Source: Candidatus Bathyarchaeota archaeon
Lineage (GTDB): Archaea; Thermoproteota; Bathyarchaeia; Bathyarchaeales; UBA233
NCBI GenBank assembly: GCA_004376975.1
Contig: SOJA01000189.1
Span: 1-21,626, forward strand
Length of the DNA stretch: 21,626 nucleotides
Direction: 5' to 3'
Shown: in pieces, positions 14,216 through 21,626 of the stretch
Numbering within the stretch: the first letter of the stretch is position 1
How the letters are laid out: every line of letters starts with the position of its first letter
The notes under the pieces: model-generated
Databases searched by the model: none
Told to the model about the DNA's origin: nothing
The model's input: the letters and a program-made list of their open reading frames with translations, nothing else
Made by a program: the position numbers and the translations under genes

Positions 14216-14234
14216 AGCTCGACTTGGGAAGATA

Positions 14235-15224
14235 ATGCCAAAGACAAATAAGAAAATAAAACCTGCGGAACTTCACAAGGACCGCAATACACAAGCTTTT
14301 CTAAGCAAGTTTCTAAGCGGTGAAATAAATGAACTTGAACCCGTTTATGATCCTGAGCAGGGTTATCGATACCCGATTGTTGAGTCAATCATTGGTGATG
14401 CCGCAAGTGTAAACGATTTCTTGAATGGGCTTCACAAAGCTGGAATGTTAAAAAGAAGGCTTTACGACAAGATCATTTATTGTCCGGAATGTGGTTCCGC
14501 GAATATTTCTGTGCATTATTGTTGTCCATACTGCAAGTCGTTCAATATTCATAAAAGCTCCTTAATTGAACATGTTAAGTGTGGATACATGGATGTGGAG
14601 GAAAACTTCCGCAAGGAGGATAGGCTCATGTGTCCAAAGTGCCATGAAGAACTGAAAAAGCTTGATGTTGATTATAGAAGGGCTGGAATATGGTGTACTT
14701 GCAAAGATTGCAGCAAAAGCTTTGACATTCCAGATACCGCACATTTCTGTAGAGACTGCCAATCAAACTCAGCTTTTGAAGATGCAGTGATTAAAGACGT
14801 TTACACCTACAGCTTGGAAGAAGAAGTTAGAGAAAAGGCTGCAGCAGACTGGGTTATAATTACACCTATTAGCAAGCTTCTGCAAGAAAACGGATTTGAG
14901 GTTGAAAGTCATGCTTTTCTCAAGGGTAGATCTGGGGCAAACCACGTGTTTGACATAGTAGCCTACAAAGGAGACACAAAAAGAGAAGTAACGGTGATTG
15001 ATTTGGCATCGTCGACAGAAGGTTTTGTTCTGGAACAGCCAGTAATCGCATTATTCGCCAAGATATTCGATGTTTCTCCAGATCATGCCTACTTAATTGC
15101 GATTCCGGGAATGAATGAAAATGGGAAGAAAATGGCGGAACTGTACAATATTGAAATAGTTGAGGCGAGAAATCAAGAAGAAGCCATAGAAAACCTGAAG
15201 GGCAAGTTGCTTGAGAAAGAGTAA
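14235..15224 (+). CDS. TackOD1-type zinc-ribbon protein with C-terminal restriction-endonuclease-like domain
   Basis: Probable cytoplasmic regulator; exact role unknown. Residues about 40-190 match the TackOD1 (thaumarchaeal output domain 1) pattern: YPIVESIIGD, LYDKIIYCPECGS, then multiple zinc ligands (C83, C86, C97, C100, H113, C116, C133, C136, C154, C156, C159, C172, C175). Motifs such as IEHVKCGYMD and MCPKCHEEL are characteristic. Residues about 200-325 look like a PD-(D/E)xK-fold domain: HVFDIVAYKGD (D240), then a strand with E251 (EVTVIDLA). The lysine expected after the acidic pair is missing, so it may bind rather than cut DNA. Start ATG at 14235 with a GGGAAG SD-like run. It lies tail to tail with the pilus operon, 32 bases apart. 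TackOD1 is usually a signalling output, so a role in regulating neighbouring surface structures is possible but unproven. Confidence 0.75.
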   Translation: MPKTNKKIKPAELHKDRNTQAFLSKFLSGEINELEPVYDPEQGYRYPIVESIIGDAASVNDFLNGLHKAGMLKRRLYDKIIYCPECGSANISVHYCCPYCKSFNIHKSSLIEHVKCGYMDVEENFRKEDRLMCPKCHEELKKLDVDYRRAGIWCTCKDCSKSFDIPDTAHFCRDCQSNSAFEDAVIKDVYTYSLEEEVREKAAADWVIITPISKLLQENGFEVESHAFLKGRSGANHVFDIVAYKGDTKREVTVIDLASSTEGFVLEQPVIALFAKIFDVSPDHAYLIAIPGMNENGKKMAELYNIEIVEARNQEEAIENLKGKLLEKE

Positions 15225-15256
15225 CGGTTGAAAGTAGATAAAAGCAATTATTCAGT

Positions 15257-16657
15257 TTAATGACTCGTAAACACAGCTGTGTTTCCTCTTTCCGTGACGA
15301 CCTTAACTGTGTACGGTTTGTTTGGTAACATTATGTCGTTGCGAAGGTATGATTCCATGTCTCCAGAGTTGATGAATATGTTTGCGTCGTATCTTTGATG
15401 ACTTGTTGAGTTGTTTATCCATAAAGAAACTAGATGAGAGGTTAGAGGGCCCCCATTCTCAAAGGTGAAAACCGTCCCGATGTTCACTGCCCTAAATTCG
15501 ATCCAATCAGCTTTGAAATCAAACGGTGTATCTGTCGCCTTAACTCCCTTAATCTTCATCTTCCAGTGACCAGTAGCATTTCTAAAATGAGTTGTGTTGA
15601 CATTTATCGTCTGGCTTCTATTTTCATCAGTGTTTGGTGTACTGTCTGAAGTATAAGTCATATGGCCGCTTCCACTTGTTGGATAACCACCTAATATATA
15701 ATCATGAAGTTGAAAAGTAACGTTTACCGAACTAATTGTCCATGCACTGTTTACCGTCAATTTCAATTGATTCCAATCTTCAATATTACTCAAGCCTGTG
15801 AACTCGACTTCCGCCGTGTAAACTGGAGCTGCTAAGGTTATTCCAGCGTCATCCCAGTAATTATGAACTGTTGCTTTGTCAGCTGCCTTAAGCGAATCTG
15901 TATGCGTATAAAGACTCAGCTGATAGGTTCCTGTCATTGTAAAATTAGACGTAGCATCAACTGAAACATAATTATGGCCTGTATCACTACCAGCTGCTAA
16001 TGTGACTGTACTTCCTATCCAAACATCAACAACAATACCGTCTGGTCTTACTAGCTTAATCTTTGGCGTGCCTGTTGCATTATCATCAGAAGTGTATCTA
16101 TAAGAAGCATATACATATATTATGGCTTTTGAAGGAATCGTATCTACCGTAAAGGTGTAGTTCACCCATTGCTCTACATCAAAACTTTTTGTAGCTAAAG
16201 GGTCATCCACCATAAGATCATAACACCCTGGGTCACAGTTTCCTCCTGTAGACGACCAAGCACCACTTGCAAAATTATTAACGTCGTTTGATTCTCCATA
16301 AACCCAACCTGCCGCACCTGACGTGAAGTTCATGTTGGCAATGGATTGAATCGTTGTGTTACCGCTGTAGTAGCTTCTGAAAATCATGTAGACACTGTCA
16401 TCTGACACGAGATTTGAAACGTCTCCAGACAACAGGCTTGTTGATCCTCCAAGAGCATCAGAAGGATTGTACAACCAAATGTCTTCTATGGGCGTAACAT
16501 CGGTGATATCAATGTCTTCTTGCATTTTTTCCCAATCTAACTGGTTCATCCGATAACTCCAAAGCACTACGTTGGCAACTATGATTACTATTAGAACTAG
16601 GCTTAGCATGATAACTATTACGTTACTTACTCCATGCTTATCATGCTTAAGGCGCAT
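15257..16657 (-). CDS. Large pilin-like surface protein of the type IV pilus operon
   Basis: Secreted protein with an archaeal type IV pilin-type N-terminus: HDKHGVSNVIVIMLSLVLIVIIVANVV, in which a short basic leader ending in HG precedes the hydrophobic assembly helix. A prepilin peptidase would probably cut after this G. The remaining 430 or so residues are a beta-rich, Ser/Thr/Asn-rich ectodomain with at least 11 N-X-S/T sequons, a likely AglB target. The frame is open to an ATG at 16696, but the ATG at 16657 is chosen because GGAGG (16666-16670) stands eight bases ahead of it. This gives 466 residues and an 11-base overlap with the preceding pilin gene. It is the last gene of the operon. 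It may be a minor pilin or tip adhesin, given its size relative to the 141-residue pilin. Confidence 0.8.
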   Translation of the reverse strand: MRLKHDKHGVSNVIVIMLSLVLIVIIVANVVLWSYRMNQLDWEKMQEDIDITDVTPIEDIWLYNPSDALGGSTSLLSGDVSNLVSDDSVYMIFRSYYSGNTTIQSIANMNFTSGAAGWVYGESNDVNNFASGAWSSTGGNCDPGCYDLMVDDPLATKSFDVEQWVNYTFTVDTIPSKAIIYVYASYRYTSDDNATGTPKIKLVRPDGIVVDVWIGSTVTLAAGSDTGHNYVSVDATSNFTMTGTYQLSLYTHTDSLKAADKATVHNYWDDAGITLAAPVYTAEVEFTGLSNIEDWNQLKLTVNSAWTISSVNVTFQLHDYILGGYPTSGSGHMTYTSDSTPNTDENRSQTINVNTTHFRNATGHWKMKIKGVKATDTPFDFKADWIEFRAVNIGTVFTFENGGPLTSHLVSLWINNSTSHQRYDANIFINSGDMESYLRNDIMLPNKPYTVKVVTERGNTAVFTSH

Positions 16658-17072
16658 TATAATAGCCTCCAACATGCGTCCCCCTGGTTGTGACAATATC
16701 TACATAGTGTAGGCTGCCGGAAACCCAGCTGTATGAAATATTAAGCCAGCCGTGCTCACCTATTTCCAAATTGGAAGAAGTGAAAGATTGAGAAGTGTGA
16801 TTGACGTAAACAGCTGAAATGTGAACAGCAACTTTTCCAACATTAAGAAGATAGATGCTGATGTTTCCGGTCGAGTTGTTAAACCATAAATCCTCTATTA
16901 TAACGCGTTCACTCATGGTTTCTCGCAGATTAGTTGTGATCACATAAGTGGCAGTTGTAGCAATCGACATGGCAGCTACAGCCACAACCGTGAGCAAAAG
17001 ATTGCTCAACACAGGAGTTATGGCTCGTCGATCACGGAAAAATCTCTTAAGTTTTCTAACCGTTTTCTCCAC
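16647..17072 (-). CDS. Archaeal type IV pilin
   Basis: A 141-residue pilin. Basic leader (RKLKRFFRDRRA), then ITPVLSNLLLTVVAVAAMSIATTATYV, the archaeal pilin N-terminal helix of the '(R/K)RxVSPVI' type, followed by an extracellular beta domain of about 95 residues. That domain has five N-X-S/T sequons (in WFNNSTGNIS, NHTS and NISYS). Start is GTG at 17072, one base after the stop of the T2SSF gene; translation is probably coupled. The leader is expected to be cut by a PibD/EppA-like peptidase, which is not encoded in the window. It is probably the major pilus subunit, given its small size and its place just after the assembly genes. Confidence 0.8.
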   Translation of the reverse strand: MEKTVRKLKRFFRDRRAITPVLSNLLLTVVAVAAMSIATTATYVITTNLRETMSERVIIEDLWFNNSTGNISIYLLNVGKVAVHISAVYVNHTSQSFTSSNLEIGEHGWLNISYSWVSGSLHYVDIVTTRGTHVGGYYNAP

Positions 17073-17073
17073 C

Positions 17074-17901
17074 TCACAAGAAGAATTTTAGGGCGACGTA
17101 TCCACAGGTCATAAGAATTAAGCTGTGTTTTAGCCCAGCGTTTATAGTTCCTTCCCCCATCTTCCCAGCAACAAGCCCACCAAAAAAACCTTGAATCGCT
17201 GTCATGTGAAAGAATATTTGCTGCATTCCTTCAGGCGCCATCACCGCTGACCCAAGTATTGGCAGTCCTTCTATACTGGCAAAGAATGACTTGAAAAGCA
17301 GTATTATTGTGAATAAGAATACGAAGAATGCCACGTAAATTATTGCAATGTATGGTCTTGTCTGGTTTCGCCGTTCTTTATCAAGCAGAAGTGTTGTCTG
17401 TATAAACTTACCCATTGGGTCAAAAACTCTTTCCACATGCCCTCCTGAACGGCTTGCCTCAATTATTATGGGCACAGTTCTTTGTATGAGCACTGTGTTA
17501 ACGCGTCTTCCTAGGGCTAGGAGTGCGTCTTCAAATGTCATCCCCCAAGAAATTTGCGTAGTCATTTTTTTCAATTCGTTTGTAAGTGGTCCGTAATCCC
17601 TCTTGGAGGCTTCCTCTAATGCTTGAGGAAGGGTCATACCGGTTTCTTGGGCTTGAACTATGCTTCTGAAAAGGTCTGGTAAATGTTCGTTCACAGCTTT
17701 TCTCCATTTGTAATCCATGTAATTCAGGATTGTTGGTGGGAAAACAGCAATCATCACGGCGAAGAAAATAAACTCGTCAAATGTTGTGGTTCCCCAAAAC
17801 ATGAAGTAGGCAAATGACATTATAACTACAGCTAATGAAATCGAGGAAATCCATGCGATTTTTTTTATTTTTTTTTCTATTTCGGGCATTTTTTTTACCA
17901 T
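17074..17901 (-). CDS. Type II secretion system F-domain platform protein (TadC/FlaJ-like), second copy
   Basis: Polytopic inner component of the pilus assembly platform. The 275-residue protein has two helices at about 15-60, a cytoplasmic T2SSF domain at about 65-180 (LPDLFRSIVQAQETGMTLPQALE, WGMTFEDALLALGRR, ASRSGGHVERVFD), then helices at about 188-208 and two near the C-terminus. Its start overlaps the upstream T2SSF gene by seven bases (ATGGTAA); Met5 is an alternative start. Paired F proteins after a single ATPase are typical of Tad/Epd-like systems, in which they form a heteromeric platform on which the ATPase acts. Confidence 0.88.
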   Translation of the reverse strand: MVKKMPEIEKKIKKIAWISSISLAVVIMSFAYFMFWGTTTFDEFIFFAVMIAVFPPTILNYMDYKWRKAVNEHLPDLFRSIVQAQETGMTLPQALEEASKRDYGPLTNELKKMTTQISWGMTFEDALLALGRRVNTVLIQRTVPIIIEASRSGGHVERVFDPMGKFIQTTLLLDKERRNQTRPYIAIIYVAFFVFLFTIILLFKSFFASIEGLPILGSAVMAPEGMQQIFFHMTAIQGFFGGLVAGKMGEGTINAGLKHSLILMTCGYVALKFFL

Positions 17902-18872
17902 CTAGGCGAAATGGTGTCTAGGATTATAAGGAATATTATGGAGCCTAGTGGAATCCCAAGGTAAGTAAGCATACTGAGCAGAAGGTCTGGACTCAGCATG
18001 CCTAGGCTGCCGCCGCCAAGCATTGCCATAACCGCAAGCATGATGACAAGAAGCAAAGGTCCTGTAACAAGCAAAGTCACATAAAACTCTGATAAGATGG
18101 ATAATGTATCAGAAAACTTGCGTAGACCGATTTTTTTTAGTTTCATGTACTGTTCAGATTTTTCACGAAGGTATGCTCCCAGATTTCCGCCAGAATGAAT
18201 TGTTGAGACAAAACCTTCTATCATTTCACGAAAACTCTCAGAAGGTGTCCGTTTTGAAGTTTCCTTCAATGCAGAGATTATGTCTAAACCGAAGAGATTT
18301 ATGTCTCTGACAACATTTTTAGCTTCTTCGGAGATGGTTAAAGGCACACTGAGATTTGATATTGAATAGAAAATCTTTTCTGGGGAAACACCAGCGCTTG
18401 CGAGAATCGCCATATAACCGGTTGTAAATGTTGATTCATCGTCCAGCGCTCTTCTAAGCTTGTCGGCACGATAAGTCGGGTAAATATAGAAGCCAGTCAT
18501 TGAAAATGCAACTGCAAAGAGGCTTCCACCGACGCCAAACAAGAACGCGGGAACAAAAGGAACGTTGAAAGCGAAAATGAGCAAGCAAGGAATAGCCGAT
18601 AGTGAAGCAAGCGAAATTAGAAATGTGGCAAAAATTGCTAGGCTGATGTAATCCCTGCAACTGATTTTCAACCCAGATCTCTGCAAGATCGAGTCTAAAT
18701 CCCTGAAAAGCGTTAGAATACGACCAGTTTTTCTTCTGATAAGCTGATAGGTCATGTGATGAGGTTTTTCAAGTGTAAGTCTCAATGTTTCTTTCGGATT
18801 TTTCGGGGTAAATCTTGTTTTGAAGTATTTGGAAAGCCTTTTGATTCTTTCTGGGATTTTGCTTTTTTTCAT
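17895..18872 (-). CDS. Type II secretion system F-domain platform protein (TadB/FlaJ-like), first copy
   Basis: Platform membrane protein of the pilus machine. The 325-residue protein has a basic cytoplasmic N-terminus (1-70), two helices at about 73-128, a T2SSF domain at about 140-265 (TTGYMAILASAGVSPEKIF, SFREMIEGFVSTIHSGGNLGAYL) and two C-terminal helices at about 265-320. The SGGNLG turn is diagnostic of the fold. Its ATG overlaps the ATPase stop by four bases (ATGA), a sign of coupled translation. It is longer at the N-terminus than the second copy and clearly diverged from it, so the pair is ancient rather than a recent duplication. Confidence 0.88.
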   Translation of the reverse strand: MKKSKIPERIKRLSKYFKTRFTPKNPKETLRLTLEKPHHMTYQLIRRKTGRILTLFRDLDSILQRSGLKISCRDYISLAIFATFLISLASLSAIPCLLIFAFNVPFVPAFLFGVGGSLFAVAFSMTGFYIYPTYRADKLRRALDDESTFTTGYMAILASAGVSPEKIFYSISNLSVPLTISEEAKNVVRDINLFGLDIISALKETSKRTPSESFREMIEGFVSTIHSGGNLGAYLREKSEQYMKLKKIGLRKFSDTLSILSEFYVTLLVTGPLLLVIMLAVMAMLGGGSLGMLSPDLLLSMLTYLGIPLGSIIFLIILDTISPRW

Positions 18873-20419
18873 TTCAGTCCCACTCTGGCTTTCTGGTAAA
18901 CACGTTTCGGGTTAGCGTAGTAGTCTCGTATCACGTTTGCAACGTCGGTGTAGCGGCGGATGCCCTTGTGAACAATCCATTCTAAAATAATTTTTCTACG
19001 GTGTAACTCACGTTTGATTTTTTGTTCAGTGAAACCGGATTTTTTCATGTGGCTCTCTAGAAGGCTGCTGTGACCTGAAAAGATAAACTTGTCCTTTCTT
19101 GGGTTCCAGCTGAAAATCTCTTCGGTCGGTATTCCCTTCGTCTTTTGGTCGAGTGCCAAGACTTCTGTTGTTGTGATTGCTCTTCTTGCTGGCTTTCCTT
19201 CTATTTCTGTTCTTGCCATAACCATTACAACATCGGTCATTGCTATGAGGGGTCTCGGAATATTCATGGGTTCGGATTCTAACCGGTTTATTACAGCTTC
19301 AACTGATTCCGCGTGTATAGTGTTCATTCCGAGATGACCTGTTGCCATTGCTTGAAAAAGTGTATAGGCTTCTTCTCCTCGGACTTCACCTACAATGATA
19401 TAGTCTGGTCTTTGTCTCACAGCTGCTTTCAACAAGTCAAAGAGGGTTATGCTTCCGCTCTTTTTGTTTTCATGTCCAAAGCCTAATCTCACGACTGATG
19501 GTATCCAGTTCTCATGGGGAAGGTTAAGCTCTTGTGTATCTTCTACGCTTACTATTTTCATTTCAGGCTTTATGAACATAGATAAGCAGTTCAGCATGGT
19601 TGTTTTTCCAGCTGCAACGCCGCCAGCCACAATAATTGAGGCTCTATTTTCTATGATGTACCACAAGTAGGCTGCCATCTCTGAGGAAACTGTATTAAAC
19701 GCTATAAGATCTGAAATTGTTAATGGGTCGACTTTGAAGCGTCGAATTGTGAATGTGGAGCCTCTTGTGGTAACTTCATTTCCATATGTTAATTGTATTC
19801 GGCTTCGATCAGGTAGTGATCCGTCTAGCATTGGAGATGCTATGGAAATGGATTTGCCTGCTAAATATGCTAATCGGATTATGAAGGAGTCTAGTTCAGT
19901 TTCAGTTTCGAATACTATGTTTGTTGGTAGTGACTCGTGTGTTCTGTGCCAAACATAAATTGGTATGTTTACACCGTCTGCTGATATGTCTTCTATCAGG
20001 TGATCTTTCATTAATGGGTCTATTTTTCCGTAGCCTATGAAATCGCGTATTATGTAGTATACGAGTTTGTCGATTGATTCTTTTGGAATTTTTATTCGGT
20101 GTGCTTTAATTGTTTCTTTCGCTTTCTCTCTAAGATAGTTTTTCGCTTTCTCTCGGGTTTCTATTTCTTTCAGGTTTACGTCTACTTCTATCCTCAGACA
20201 CGTCTTTATTTCCTTTAACTGTTGTTTTTCATTTTTTTGCAGTGTTGGCTCTATGATTTCATACGTTATTTTCTGTGTTTTTGGATCTTTGACTATTGCT
20301 GCATATACATAAGGTTCTTGTATGGGATAGACTTCTCTGAAAACCGCTGGTTTTTTACTTCTGCCAGTTATAAGTATTCCCAAGTCTGGTTTTTCTACTG
20401 TTTTGGAAGCTTTAGGCAT
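18869..20419 (-). CDS. Type IV pilus/secretion assembly ATPase (TadA/GspE/FlaI-like)
   Basis: Hexameric cytoplasmic ATPase that powers pilin polymerisation. Of 516 residues, about 1-220 form the N-terminal domain and about 220-430 the RecA-like core. Seen: Walker A GGVAAGKTT (266-274), Asp box SVEDTQEL (291-298), Walker B region YIIVGEVRGEEA with E345, and His box TGHLGMNTIHAES with H369. RSRIQLTYGNEVTTRGS before the core is typical of archaeal members. The C-terminal extension (about 430-516) is helical and basic. Start ATG at 20419, with GGTGA (20426-20430) six bases upstream. It is the first gene of a five-gene minus-strand operon. The order ATPase, F protein, F protein, pilins resembles Tad/Epd systems; a lone archaellum is unlikely because no archaellin-accessory fla genes are present. 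Confidence 0.92.
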   Translation of the reverse strand: MPKASKTVEKPDLGILITGRSKKPAVFREVYPIQEPYVYAAIVKDPKTQKITYEIIEPTLQKNEKQQLKEIKTCLRIEVDVNLKEIETREKAKNYLREKAKETIKAHRIKIPKESIDKLVYYIIRDFIGYGKIDPLMKDHLIEDISADGVNIPIYVWHRTHESLPTNIVFETETELDSFIIRLAYLAGKSISIASPMLDGSLPDRSRIQLTYGNEVTTRGSTFTIRRFKVDPLTISDLIAFNTVSSEMAAYLWYIIENRASIIVAGGVAAGKTTMLNCLSMFIKPEMKIVSVEDTQELNLPHENWIPSVVRLGFGHENKKSGSITLFDLLKAAVRQRPDYIIVGEVRGEEAYTLFQAMATGHLGMNTIHAESVEAVINRLESEPMNIPRPLIAMTDVVMVMARTEIEGKPARRAITTTEVLALDQKTKGIPTEEIFSWNPRKDKFIFSGHSSLLESHMKKSGFTEQKIKRELHRRKIILEWIVHKGIRRYTDVANVIRDYYANPKRVYQKARVGLK

Positions 20420-21147
20420 ATGCTTTCACCATCATTGTGTTGTTGTTTTTCGCTTAGAGTACACTGTGAAGCCTTGATATACTGTGTAGCAAGTCTTAAT
20501 AAGCTATATGCACGTTTAATCTTTAGCAAGCTTAACATTGATTATCTTAAGAACTGTGAATTTCGGATATTACATGACCAAAAAACCAGCATTTCTTACA
20601 CAGCAAATCAACCACACAAACACAAAAGCCCTAGTTTCTTCATCGGCAAAGCAATTGCGTGGGCAAACAAACCCTTCATGGAACAAAAGCCAAATCCATA
20701 ATGGAAAACAGAGCTCACACAATTGATAAGGCTTTCAAATTGATTGAGGGAATGAAGAGTGATTTCGAAAAATTGGGAGACGGGAATTGAACATCCCGCA
20801 TTCAGAAAAAAGCATGTTCGGTGCACTTTCCCAAAACTAGTGATTCTGCCAAGTGCGATTAGAAGAGCTTTATTGTTTTCTGCCGGATAGGATCTGTTGA
20901 ATTGAATATAGATAACAGAACAGGTTGATCCCGTGCAAAGTGTGGCAATTTCGAAAAATGTGAAACCACAAGTCTTCCACTCTTGTTATTCCTATGTTTT
21001 ATCCTCGCTTCATTTTCTGTTATTCTCTTTGTTGTTTAGCAACTTCCACATGGCATTTTATCATGGATACTCTATGGTGAAATCTTCTAGAGAGATCTTA
21101 CATAAACTTTTTTAACTAACTTGAAGTTCAATTAATGTTGTGAGAAT
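20420..21147. other. 728-bp gap between the pilus operon and the cohesin-like gene
   Basis: Divergent promoter region. On the minus strand an AT-rich stretch (about 20490-20515, with TATAGCTTATTAAG) may hold box A of the pilus operon. A plus-strand frame of 29 codons starts at 20701 (MENRAHTIDKAFKLIEGMK...) and has helical, protein-like composition but no SD. A tRNA-like hairpin lies at 20775-20836. Open frames at 20538-20726 and 20608-20826 show no support. From about 20880 to 21090 nothing is seen. Confidence 0.45.
20775..20836 (-). ncRNA. tRNA-like remnant or structured hairpin
   Basis: Read on the minus strand, TTGGGA at the 5' end pairs with TCCCAA at the 3' end, like an acceptor stem. 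Just inside the 3' arm is GCGGG-ATG-TTCAATT-CCCGT: a T-stem with a TTCAATT loop, the usual tRNA T-arm, but with three extra bases (ATG). The whole is only about 62 bases and has no convincing D-arm or anticodon arm. A decayed tRNA or an integration scar is possible; an unrelated hairpin is the alternative. Confidence 0.25.
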
Positions 21148-21626
21148 ATGTATAATAAGAAAAGAATGCTTTATGTGCTCTCATTAATGGCTTTGATGTC
21201 GATTCTGCTTCTAGTTGTATTAAATCCCACAACAGTTGGCACTATCATACCTTCGAATTCGGATTTAACTGAAATCACAACGGGTGGTGTACAAGCTTAT
21301 GACAGTACAATAGTCCACGTGGTTCCTACAAATGTTACAGCTTCTATCGGTGAAACTTTCACAATCAACGTTGTTGTTGAAAACGTTACGAATCTTTACG
21401 GCTTAGATATCCAATTTTCATGGGATACTACAATACTGGAGTATGTAAGCCATACAGCTAAAATCCCAGTGGAAACCTTTCCAGACGGAATACTGCACCA
21501 GCCGGGAATGACGATAATGGACACCGCTGATCCAACGGCCGGAACATACTGGGTTGCATATGCATGTATGGATCCGGCACCAGTCTTCGATGGGACGGGT
21601 GTTGCTTTTGAGATGACGTTTCATGT
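21148..21626 (+). CDS. Secreted cohesin-like domain protein, 3' partial
   Basis: Begins at ATG 21148 and runs off the window after 159 codons. Residues about 5-30 form a signal peptide or membrane anchor (basic MYNKKR, then LYVLSLMALMSILLLVVL). From about residue 56 a cohesin/dockerin-system-type beta domain is visible: VHVVPTNVTASIGETFTINVV, VENVTNLYGLDIQFSWD, TILEYV and GTGVAFEMTF, the ordinary order of archaeal cohesin-like domains. Two N-X-T sequons (NVT) make it a further possible AglB substrate. A weak GTGAGA SD lies just upstream. Such proteins are cell-surface or secreted and often carry further PKD, cohesin or anchor domains that would lie beyond the window. Its partner and function cannot be told from here. 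Confidence 0.8.
   Translation, partial: MYNKKRMLYVLSLMALMSILLLVVLNPTTVGTIIPSNSDLTEITTGGVQAYDSTIVHVVPTNVTASIGETFTINVVVENVTNLYGLDIQFSWDTTILEYVSHTAKIPVETFPDGILHQPGMTIMDTADPTAGTYWVAYACMDPAPVFDGTGVAFEMTFH

Larger units (their letters stand above)
13656..14234. other. 579-bp gap with a broken zinc-ribbon gene and promoter-like elements
   Basis: Holds a decayed zinc-ribbon gene on the minus strand (13916-14102, separate entry). A box A-like CTTTATATT at 13781-13789 (plus) stands before a 29-codon open frame at 13801-13890 that does not look like a known protein. The promoter and palindrome for the TackOD1 gene lie at its right end. A minus-strand frame at 13660-13857 has no SD or protein-like character and is not called. 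Nothing else is seen. Confidence 0.5.

Noticed and set aside
20222..20701. 159-codon plus-strand open frame
   Set aside because: Mostly antisense to the pilus ATPase gene, rich in Cys/Phe/Tyr as expected of a shadow frame, with no SD.
20701..20790. 29-codon plus-strand frame (MENRAHTIDKAFKLIEGMK...)
   Set aside because: Helical, protein-like composition, but no SD, no promoter and too short to judge; possibly the end of an older decayed gene.
1..21626. CRISPR arrays, insertion sequences or rRNA genes
   Set aside because: No regularly spaced direct repeats, no transposase motif and no rRNA-like stretch was seen in reading the window.

Overview
The window reads as a chromosome segment of an uncultured archaeon, most likely of the Bathyarchaeia/TACK type. 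The evidence is an archaeal AglB oligosaccharyltransferase, a family B DNA polymerase, a TackOD1-type zinc-ribbon protein, archaeal pilin N-termini of the 'GVSNVIV' kind and a secreted cohesin-like protein. Start codons are often TTG or GTG with GGAGG/GGTGA Shine-Dalgarno (SD) sites, and box A-like promoters occur. The lineage is inferred from protein character, not from a marker gene search.

Layout. Bases 1-1137 hold glycine-cleavage T protein (5' end cut by the window). Bases 1202-4363 hold two N-glycosylation genes 15 bp apart: aglB, then a GlcNAc-1-phosphate transferase-like membrane enzyme without the usual first membrane helix. Bases 4512-5129 encode an unrecognised protein with a possible SecB-like core and a repeated acidic tail. 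Bases 5241-5807 encode a QueT-family transporter (queuosine/archaeosine precursor ECF S-component). Its leader can fold into a hairpin whose loop is complementary to the transporter's own SD site, a candidate riboswitch. The DNA polymerase B gene (5735-8518, minus) overlaps the transporter tail to tail. After a gap with a broken small zinc-ribbon gene come an RsmB/NOP2-type RNA m5C methyltransferase (plus), agmatinase (minus), a small four-helix membrane protein (plus), and an operon of a membrane protein and an endonuclease IV-like protein (minus).

The 580-bp gap 13656-14234 holds a second broken zinc-ribbon gene. A TackOD1/zinc-ribbon protein (14235-15224, plus) then faces a compact minus-strand type IV pilus (Tad/Epd-like) operon, 20419 to 15257: secretion ATPase, two T2SSF membrane platform proteins, a small pilin and a large pilin-like surface protein. 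These genes overlap or nearly abut. The right end is a 730-bp gap with a degenerate tRNA-like hairpin, followed by the start of a secreted cohesin-domain protein that runs off the window.

Functional links. The two pilins carry about 16 N-X-S/T sequons, so AglB and the transferase at the left are plausible modifiers of the pilus at the right. The most noteworthy item is the loop-to-SD pseudoknot in front of the QueT gene.
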